Part shown: positions 57,086 to 64,000 of the stretch, piece after piece
Position numbering within the stretch: the first letter of the stretch is position 1
Layout of the letters: every line of letters starts with the position of its first letter
NCBI GenBank assembly: GCA_018398585.1
Contig: JAGTTD010000008.1
Span: 24,513,172-24,577,171 of the forward strand
Reading direction: 5' to 3'
Source of the DNA: Simmondsia chinensis
Lineage: Eukaryota > Streptophyta > Magnoliopsida > Caryophyllales > Simmondsiaceae
Length of the DNA stretch: 64,000 nucleotides
Translations under genes and position numbers: made by a program
Notes under the pieces: generated by a model
What the model was told of the DNA's origin: nothing
The model's input: the letters and a program-made list of their open reading frames with translations, nothing else
Databases searched by the model: none

Positions 57086-57925
57086 CTAGAAACACTCCAA
57101 CTCATCCTCACTAGTGGGTGACAATGAAGCCTTAAAAATGTTCAACATAATAGTCATGTTTGCAAAACTAATATCCATTATCCCAGATCTACAATTAATG
57201 GTAGCGTTGGTCGTCGCTAAGAAAGGCCAACCTAGAATGATAGGGATATGGCTTTTCGAATGACTAGAAGGTTCCATATCAAGCACAAGGAAATCAGCAG
57301 GAAACAAGGCTTTGTCTACTCTCACTAGCACATTCGTCAGCTCACCACAAGGGATCCTAGTTGATCTATCTGTTAATTGCAAGGTCACCGTGGTGGGTTG
57401 CAACTCTCCCAGGCCTAACTTCTCATAAATCGAGTAAGGAATAATGTTGACACTCGCTCCTAAGTCCAATAAAGCTTTATCAATTGGGTAGTCTCCAAGT
57501 GAACAAGAGATGGTGGGGACACCAGGGTCTTTGTACTTAATTGGAGTGTCACACTTCAGAATAGAGCTCATTTGCTCGGCTAAAAATACTTTTTTAGGCA
57601 GATGTGCTCTAGATCGCCTCTTTTGGTTTAGAAGGTCCTTAATAAACTTCGCATAGGCCAGGATCTGTTTAATTGCATCAAGAAGGGGAATGTTTATCTT
57701 TACTTGCCTAAAAGTCTCCAAAATGTCTTCCCACTTCTTGTCCTTCCCATTTGGATGTGGTGCAACTAAAGCTTGGGGGAAGGGCACTCTAGGTACAAAT
57801 GAGGAAGGAAGATCAGAGGTCTTAGGAGTGGGAGAAGGGTGCATGACCTCATCCGTCTCCTTCTCTCTTTCCTCGCTCTTTTCTTCTCCCTCGCCACTTA
57901 TGGGTACTTCACTATTAACACTCAC
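57086..57925 (-). CDS. Athila aspartic protease segment
   Basis: The frame begins with an acidic, Glu/Lys-rich stretch, then the conserved VPFPQALVAP and a long helical linker. The protease active site is ALLDLGASVNIIP, with DLGAS at residues 154-158 replacing the DSGAT of many retroelements, as is usual in Athila. The flap and C-terminal motif follow: IPIILGWPFLATTNATINCR and MDISFANMTIMLNIF. It would cut the Gag-Pol polyprotein. The start used here is a GTG overlapping the gag stop by four bases in a different frame, so it is really the continuation of gag after a one- or two-base shift, not an independent gene. Confidence 0.85.
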   Translation of the reverse strand: MSVNSEVPISGEGEEKSEEREKETDEVMHPSPTPKTSDLPSSFVPRVPFPQALVAPHPNGKDKKWEDILETFRQVKINIPLLDAIKQILAYAKFIKDLLNQKRRSRAHLPKKVFLAEQMSSILKCDTPIKYKDPGVPTISCSLGDYPIDKALLDLGASVNIIPYSIYEKLGLGELQPTTVTLQLTDRSTRIPCGELTNVLVRVDKALFPADFLVLDMEPSSHSKSHIPIILGWPFLATTNATINCRSGIMDISFANMTIMLNIFKASLSPTSEDELECF

Positions 57926-59457
57926 CCATCGTCAAACTCCTTCCTACTTCTTAACATTGTAATAAACTTTGCTTGTTCTTGATGGAGAGGATAATTGTCT
58001 TGCCTCACACAGTTCCTAGGGTTCTCTACAGTTTGGCTAGGAAGTCTTCCCTCATCTCTCCTCAAAGTGTTAGCTAGTTGACCTATTTGGGTTTCTAGCT
58101 TTGAGATCGATTGTGTATGGGAGTGGAGGAGTTGGGAATTAGCTTCCAAAGCTTTCAGCGCACTCAAGGCCTTCTCTTCGAAATTCGAATTGGAGCTCAA
58201 ATTAGAAGGTTGAGAGTAGTTAGAAGCATACCCTTGCAGTTGAAAACCGAGAGGTCGTGGCATACCAAATTGTTGAAGTCGTGGGTTCAGTTGTTGTGGC
58301 ATAAACTGTCCTTCTCCTCCTTGCCTCCAGGAGAAGTTTGGATGGTTTCTCCAGCCGGGATTGTACATGTTCGAGTAAGGGTCATTCCTTGAGAATCCTT
58401 GGGCTGCATTAACCTGTTCCTCCAACCACTCAACTATAGGTGAAATGGATGGGCAATCAAGCATAGAATGAGAGACACTAGAACATGAATAACAAGAACT
58501 ATGCATGTTTTGAACACTAGACACATTAGGTACAGGAGGGGGAGTCAATGTCATCTTAAATAAAGAAGTAAGCTGCTCCACAGAAGCGGCAAGAGAGTCT
58601 ACTTTCTTGTCTAAAATAGAGGTATGAGCAACTTCATGTACTCCTCCTCTATTTAACCTAGAAGCATTCAAACGTGCATGTGCGGCATTCTGTTGTGAAT
58701 TCTCATTCAAATGTTCAAACAGTTCCCACGCCTCATCCTTATTCTTCCTGAGGAATTGACCACTGCATGAGGCATCAACAGTTTGTTGACCCTTCTCGTT
58801 TAACCCATAATAGAAATTTTTGACTAGTTGCCATTTAGGGATAGCATTATGTGGACAAACTCGTAAGAGTTCCCTAAACCTATCCCAACTCTCGTGAAAC
58901 TCCGCAGTAGGGACTTGGGCGAAGGTGTTAATGGCTCTCCTAGTAGTGTCAGTCTTACTAATGGGATAGAATTTTTTAAGAAATTCTTGTTGCATCTGAG
59001 TCCAAGTACTAATCGTCCCACTAGGTAAGGTGCCTAACCAATACTTAGCCTTATCCTTCAAAGAGAAAGGAAAAAGGCAAAGTAAAATGGCATCATCACT
59101 AACGGTAGGAATCCTGAAGGTTGAGCAAACCTCCATGAAACTGTCCAAATGTGTGTACGGGTTCTCATTACCTAAGCCATGGAGCGAAGGAAGCATTTGT
59201 ATGGTATGTGGCTTAAGCTCGAACTGATGGGCTACAGGTGGCAACCTAATGCATGAAGGTGAAGCGTATATGGTGGGAATAAAGTACTCCATAAGTGGAC
59301 GTGGTTGTTGTTCGTCAGCCATTGCAGTTTGTACTCGGTGTTGGGCTCTAAAGTCTCTTAAGGCCCTTTCAATTTCAGGGTCGAATCTAGTAACGTCAAG
59401 AGACAAAGAGCGGCGACCGTACATGAATAAATAATCACAAGAAGCAAATAAAACCAA
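57922..59457 (-). CDS. Athila gag polyprotein
   Basis: An open frame of 511 codons, the longest in the window. The first residues are leader; a second plausible start is MADEQQPRPLMEYFIP at residue 46. The retrotransposon gag core spans about residues 90-240: LPSLHGLGNENPYTHLDSFM, CLFPFSLKDKAKYWL, WTQMQQEFLKKFYP and FRELLRVCPHNAIPKWQLV. A CX2CX4HX4C zinc knuckle (CYSCSSVSHSMLDC) is at residues 322-335. The C-terminus has LETQIGQLANTLR, the conserved segment before the protease. Gag forms the particle that packages the RNA. It ends at TGA 57922-57924, overlapping the shifted protease frame. Confidence 0.9.
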   Translation of the reverse strand: MVLFASCDYLFMYGRRSLSLDVTRFDPEIERALRDFRAQHRVQTAMADEQQPRPLMEYFIPTIYASPSCIRLPPVAHQFELKPHTIQMLPSLHGLGNENPYTHLDSFMEVCSTFRIPTVSDDAILLCLFPFSLKDKAKYWLGTLPSGTISTWTQMQQEFLKKFYPISKTDTTRRAINTFAQVPTAEFHESWDRFRELLRVCPHNAIPKWQLVKNFYYGLNEKGQQTVDASCSGQFLRKNKDEAWELFEHLNENSQQNAAHARLNASRLNRGGVHEVAHTSILDKKVDSLAASVEQLTSLFKMTLTPPPVPNVSSVQNMHSSCYSCSSVSHSMLDCPSISPIVEWLEEQVNAAQGFSRNDPYSNMYNPGWRNHPNFSWRQGGEGQFMPQQLNPRLQQFGMPRPLGFQLQGYASNYSQPSNLSSNSNFEEKALSALKALEANSQLLHSHTQSISKLETQIGQLANTLRRDEGRLPSQTVENPRNCVRQDNYPLHQEQAKFITMLRSRKEFDDG

Positions 59458-59499
59458 AAACTAAAACTAGCAATGCAAATAAAACAAACACTTAAAAAA

Positions 59500-59592
<93 letters not shown>

Positions 59593-59803
59593 CTATACTA
59601 AAATCTACCTATGCACTAAAATCACAAGATAAATAATGCTTAAAAAAAAAAAGTAAATAAATAAATAAACATTTTTTTTAAAAAGAAAAGTAAAGAAAAT
59701 ATTTTTTATATTTTTTTTAAAATTTTTTTAAAGAAAGGGACAATAACAATTAAAAACAATTAAAGAAAATTAAAAATCAAAGAAAATCACGAACGTTGCC
59801 TAA
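59458..59803 (-). other. Athila 5' leader with (ATT)n microsatellite
   Basis: Non-coding leader between primer site and gag. It contains an aat-triplet run of about 30 units (59500-59592 on the plus strand) followed by A-rich sequence. Confidence 0.8.
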
Positions 59804-59821
59804 TCCCCGGCAACGGCGCCA
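59804..59821 (-). other. tRNA-Asp primer-binding site of the Athila element
   Basis: The minus strand reads TGGCGCCGTTGCCGGGGA, 18 bases matching the classic Athila primer site complementary to the 3' end of tRNA-Asp. Six bases separate it from the LTR. Confidence 0.93.
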
Positions 59822-59827
59822 AGATCT

Positions 59828-60741
59828 TGATGCGTTTTTCTTTGTCTATCAAAATTTAATATTTAACCGTACCTAGTAAACACATCTAAATTGAAGTGCA
59901 GGGCGAGGGGGTGTCAAATCACAGGGACTAAGAGTATGTGAAATTATTTTATGATCTAAATTGATTTGAATAAAATTGAGAGATTTTTGTATCAATTAAT
60001 CTAGAAAACGACAATTAAACTAAAGTAATCTACTTCAAATCGGGAACGTGTATTAAATTAGAGCCTAGGGTTTCGAATTCATCATTAGCCAATTATTTTT
60101 GCGTTAACTTTTAAATTGGGATTATTGATTGTCACACGGGTAGTGGTTTAGGCTACAAGCCTAAAATAATGTTAATAGTATAGCGTATTGACCCTATCTA
60201 ACAAAAGCATAAGGAAAATAAGCTCTACCTAACGTATTGTTAATTATCACGTATTGACTCTATCTAACTAAAACATAGGAAAGTAGGCTTTAATTAACAA
60301 TTTGGTTAACACTATTACTTGATTAATTAATCCTAGGGCTGCAAGCTCAAAGAATTAATTTATAATTATCAACATCGACAATCAAAGGTTACAAACTCAA
60401 TAATTATCTCAATTGAATAAACAATTAACGCACAATACTTCAAAGTATTTCTCACAATCAAGTAATTCAAGTAACAAATAAATTATCCCAAAATTAAAAG
60501 TAATACAAAAGTAAAAAGGCTAATATATCATCTAACCCTAGAGAGCAAGTTAGCTCTCCATAAAGGATGAACCGGTAAAGGAGGAAATGTAGAAACTGAT
60601 GTCGATCTTCACACTAATTTCGTTCTTGTTCCAATTTAACAAAAAAAAAAGGAAAAATAAAAGCTGAGAGAAGAAAGAGAGAAACAGGGGTAGTGATCCA
60701 GAACACCCAAAAACTGGGACCACCAAGAAACCAACCCCCCA

Positions 60742-60772
<31 letters not shown>

Positions 60773-61341
60773 AACCATATTTATACTGACATGTAACAAC
60801 CCTAAGTGAGCTGGGATGTGGTGACGGTGGGCCTGAAGGTGACGAGGCTAGTGGTCGGTGAGCTGGTCTGGGCAGGAGGTGGATGGTGATGGGCCGAGGA
60901 GAAGCTGGTGGTGACGGGCCTGGTGTTGGGCTGCGCAAACTGGGCTTGAGGTTGATGATGTCAGTAGAGTTGGGCCGGTGCTGCAGATGACGCAAGCTGT
61001 GGGCTTGGGGATCTGGAGATGATGTTGATGGCGCTTGGTGTCGGTGGGCTGTTCGTGGGACTGTACGTGGGCCTGCATTTGGGCCGCGGTGCACGGATTT
61101 GGACTATGCGGGTTTTGGGTCTGATTTAGATCATACGATCTCGTCCTGATCTCCGAATGACTTGATTTAATTGTTTAGGCGTCGAATTTGTCTTATTTGC
61201 ACCAAAATTTGACAATTTCTGGAACTTCAATTTCAAACTTGTTAAGCTTAAAAATTGCCAAAATGAGTGTAAAACAATAATTAAATAGGTGCAAAATAAT
61301 TAAAATAACAATTAAAAAATGCGCAAATACAACACGCATCA
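59828..61341 (-). repeat. 5' LTR of the Athila element
   Basis: Begins tgatgcgtttttc and ends acacgcatca. A run of 29 C (60742-60770) is not matched in the left LTR and produces a false Gly-rich reading frame (60636-61094, minus). Confidence 0.93.
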
Positions 61342-61448
61342 GATTACAATATATAAAACAGTATGCCCCAAGTTATATGAGTTTTAGTGTTTTCGCATTG
61401 CTAGTTTCTAGAATTGGTGTTTTAAATATACGATTTGAAATTTATGAT
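61342..61448. repeat. Flank duplicated with the RTE element, copy 2 (right part)
   Basis: Starts with the target duplication gatta and matches 45081-45187 (caatatataaaacagtatgc, cgcattgctagtttctagaa). It joins 51061-51151 when the Athila element is removed. Confidence 0.9.
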
Positions 61449-61467
61449 GTAGTGGTTGTTTATGGAG

Positions 61468-64000
61468 GGCTCTTTCGCTCGCTAACTCTCACACCTCTTT
61501 TGCTCTCATACTCACCCTCTCTCTCCCGTTGGCTATCTCACCGATGCCGGGCAACGCTGCCTATGATGCCAACTACGACGACGACTACCCATAGCCGGCA
61601 GATGCATAGCTATCCATAGTTGAGCTCGTGCATGCCACCACCGACGCCCTTCCCCTCGTAACCCTAAAATACCCTAAAACCACCCACCCAAACCCTAACG
61701 AGCTAACTCAAACCCTAGCACACCCCCTCCCCCCCCCTCCCCCGGCACCCGGTAGCTAGCAAAAACTACCACAACTAGGGCTAGACCCACCTTCAGAACT
61801 ACCACCATCACCGGCCTACGCTGCTTCACCACACCAACACCCAATACCCAATACAAACAACAAATGCAGCCCCTCTCTCGTGGGTCCCGCACTGCAACTC
61901 TTAGCTAGCACGGTCCCAGGTCACCAATAGCTAGGTCAGATCTCTAATCAACGACCACCTCCAGATCAGATTTTCCCCTTCTTTTCTTCCCCCCTCAGGT
62001 CAAGTCTCTCCTCCCCTCCACTTTGTGCTATAGACCTGTCAGTGGTTTGTATTTCGATTTCTCCTTTTCCCTTCAAACTTTGTTGATTATGATTGTTTTT
62101 GCTATTGCTGTGCCAACTTTGCCCGCTATGTTTTTGTAACTGTGTGTTTGGGTACATATGTTTGTTGGCAGCTTAGTTGATTAATTCTACCAATTATTGA
62201 GTTCTGAACCAGAGGCCATCTTCAAAGGGGTTTGGAAAGGGGAGGGCAAGTCAGCATGTTGAGAGTAGTCTATGGTATGGGACACAAAATGTTGGCACGT
62301 TAACAAGGAAGAATTTTGAGGTGGTCCAAACGATGATGAAAATAAAGATTCAAATGGCCTTCAAGAGACTAAATGGGTTGGAACGAAAGTCAAGGATATT
62401 TTTGGGATATAAATTATGATATATGCGGCCAAGAACAAAGGTAGGAATGGAGTTGGTATTATTGTGGATAGCTACCTTAAGGACAAAGTAGCAGCAGTGT
62501 CTAGGTCTGGCGATAGGATAATCGGCATTGAGTTGGTTGTAGACAGGGAGATATTGAACATCATAAGAGCCTATGCCCCATAGATGACGCTAGCAGAGCA
62601 AAAGAAGGCTAGATTCTAGGAGGACTTAGATATGATGATTCAAGGCATACCCTAAAGCGAATAAGCTAGTGGTGATTTCAATGGGCACATGGGTGCGGCA
62701 ACAGATGGATACACACCATACCATGGAGGCTTTGAGTTTGGAACTAGAAATGACGAGAGTCAACCTTTACTAAACTTTCCAGTCACTTACAAGTTAACAA
62801 TTGCCAACACATTCTTCAAAAACCATGATGAGCACATCATCACATATAAAAGTGGTGGGGAAAGGACTCAGATTAACTACATACTACTAAAGAAGAAAGC
62901 ACATAAAGACTGTGTGGATTGAAAGGTGATCCCCAGTGAAGGCTTAACCACACAGCATAGGGTATTGTGTGTTGATGTCAAGGCCAAAAGAAGGGGCAAG
63001 AGAACTAAGAAACCTGCTCATCCCTGCACTGGTTGGTGGGACTTGAAGTGGCAACAAGTTTCAAGCCTTTAAGGAAAGAATAGAGTCCAAGCTTAACGGG
63101 CACTCGCAGGAGGATATAAACCGCACTTGGAACCAAATGGCTCAAAAGATTAGACATTACGTACGTAAAGTACTAAGGGAGTCAAAGGTGGGGCACCAAG
63201 CCACATAGAATCCTAGTGGTGTTGCAGGGATGTACAAGGGAAGATTAAGGCGAAAAGTGACTGCTTTAAAGAATGGGATCGAAGCGGAGACGAGGACAAG
63301 AAACAATAATACAAATAAGCCATGAAAGAAGCAAAGATAGCAATCAGAGAGGCACAATCGAAAGTCCACGAGGATTTCTACAAGATATTGGATATTAAAG
63401 AGGAAGCAAGGGACCTATAAAAAATTCCTCAAGCGAGAGAAAGGAGAACTAAAGACCTGGATTAGGTAAAGTGCATCAAGGGGGAGGATGGACAGCTGCT
63501 CATTGATTAGCAACAAATTAAAACAAGGTGAAAATCCTAGTTCCGTGATTTGTTTAACGAAAGGGGGATGCAGATACCCCTAAGGGGAATTCCGGTCATC
63601 TAAGGAGCACCAAAACTACTGTTACTGGAGACACATTTAACCCAAGGAAGTGACAGAAGCTTTGAAAAAGATGAGCAGAGGTAAAGTGGTTAGCCTAGAT
63701 GAAATACCCATTGAGGTACGCAAACGTATTGAAGGGAAGGTATAAGTTGATTAACTAAACTATTCAACCAAATCCTTCAAGGTAAGAAGCCGCTTGACGA
63801 GGGGTGGAAAAGCACGTTGATACCGATCTATAAAAACAGAGGCAACATCCAAAGTTGTGCTAACTATAAGGGTATCAAAATAATGAGTAAGGTCATTGAA
63901 AAAAGGCTACGACAATAAACATGTTTCTTAGAGAACCAGTTTGGATTTATGCTAGGTAGATCTAGGAAAGAACCCATCCATCTCCTAAGGCGTACAATTG
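61468..64000 (+). mobile_element. RTE-clade LINE, copy 2, runs off the right edge
   Basis: Collinear with copy 1 from its first base: ggctctttcgctcgctaact and tctctctcccgttggct in the leader, then endonuclease text. It is preceded by gtagtggttgtttatggag (61449-61467), the counterpart of the copy 1 target duplication. The sequence at the window end (cctaaggcgtacaattg) corresponds to about 47757 in copy 1, so RT lies outside. Confidence 0.88.
62180..63990 (+). pseudogene. RTE endonuclease and RT start, copy 2
   Basis: The endonuclease reads NGVGIIVDSYLKDKVAAVS, then a stop at the same codon as copy 1 after the AYAP motif. It goes on GHMGAATDGYTPYHGGFEFG, IANTFFKNHDEHI and RTQINYILLKKKAHKDC (62689-62922). 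Some breaks are shared with copy 1 and others are not: at 62950 TTQHRVL keeps the Gln codon where copy 1 has TAG, while copy 2 has its own stop at 62920. Shared breaks predate the duplication. The catalytic endonuclease core is not intact. Confidence 0.8.

Larger units (their letters stand above)
51152..61341 (-). mobile_element. Athila-type Gypsy LTR retrotransposon, 10.19 kb
   Basis: LTRs at 51152-52636 (1485 bp) and 59828-61341 (1514 bp) start and end with TGATGCG/CGCATCA-type termini. They are flanked by gatta (51147-51151 and 61342-61346). The uninterrupted target is visible in the duplicated flank at 45076-45100. On the minus strand the order is primer site for tRNA-Asp, gag, protease, RT, RNase H, integrase, polypurine tract, which is Gypsy order. 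The tRNA-Asp site, DLGAS protease and LTR size identify the Athila branch. No env-like frame lies between integrase and the 3' LTR. Confidence 0.95.

Noticed and set aside
60636..61094. Glycine-rich protein gene
   Set aside because: Lies within the Athila LTR; the Gly run is the 29-C homopolymer, absent from the other LTR.

Overview
This window is nuclear DNA of a flowering plant, most likely a eudicot. The evidence is the mix of plant retroelement families: Athila-type Gypsy with a tRNA-Asp primer site, several Copia lineages, plant RTE and L1 LINEs, TS-like SINEs with TTG tails, and hAT-type MITEs. The DNA is AT-rich and has one 100-N scaffold gap. I see no intact host gene, rRNA, tRNA or CRISPR array. 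The only host-like coding sequence is broken PPR-protein sequence carried by a retrotransposon. The species cannot be named from the sequence.

Layout: 1-5293 is an open-ended 66-bp tandem array, each unit carrying a two-arm inverted repeat. A degenerate ~42-bp array (6000-6655) and a 29-bp array (7584-8015) follow. From 8522 to 25804 lies a nest built on a decayed minus-strand Copia element (A) with ~1.85-kb LTRs. A hAT MITE (12635-13520) and a SINE (14284-14500) lie inside it. A 6.3-kb plus-strand LTR element (B, 19281-25602), whose LTRs and interior contain PPR coding fragments, splits its right-hand LTR.

From 27 to 33 kb are a truncated short-LTR Copia (gag plus LTR), an L1-type insertion holding only ORF1 and a 3' tail (28763-30207), and a Copia fragment whose RNase H region is split by a MITE. 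Copia C (33174-37490) is a relative of B and contains a truncated SINE. Copia D (38126-43453, minus strand, Ale-like) is complete in outline with a 5-bp target-site duplication, but its reading frame is ruined. The gap follows at 43493-43592.

From 45 kb to the end, an RTE LINE together with its 5' flank occurs twice in direct orientation (44996 onward, and 51061 onward). After the duplication, a 5'-truncated L1 entered the first copy (16-bp TSD) and a 10.2-kb Athila element (51152-61341, TSD gatta) entered the flank of the second. The Athila element is the best preserved: gag is open, and pol is broken by a few stops and frameshifts.

Working together: nothing here forms a host pathway. The functional links are parasitic. 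The SINE 3' tail resembles the RTE tail, and the ORF1-only L1 resembles the ORF2-bearing L1 in its tail, as expected if each borrows the other's reverse transcriptase. The most unusual object is element B, with PPR sequence inside both LTRs and a primer-binding-site-like motif buried within the LTR.
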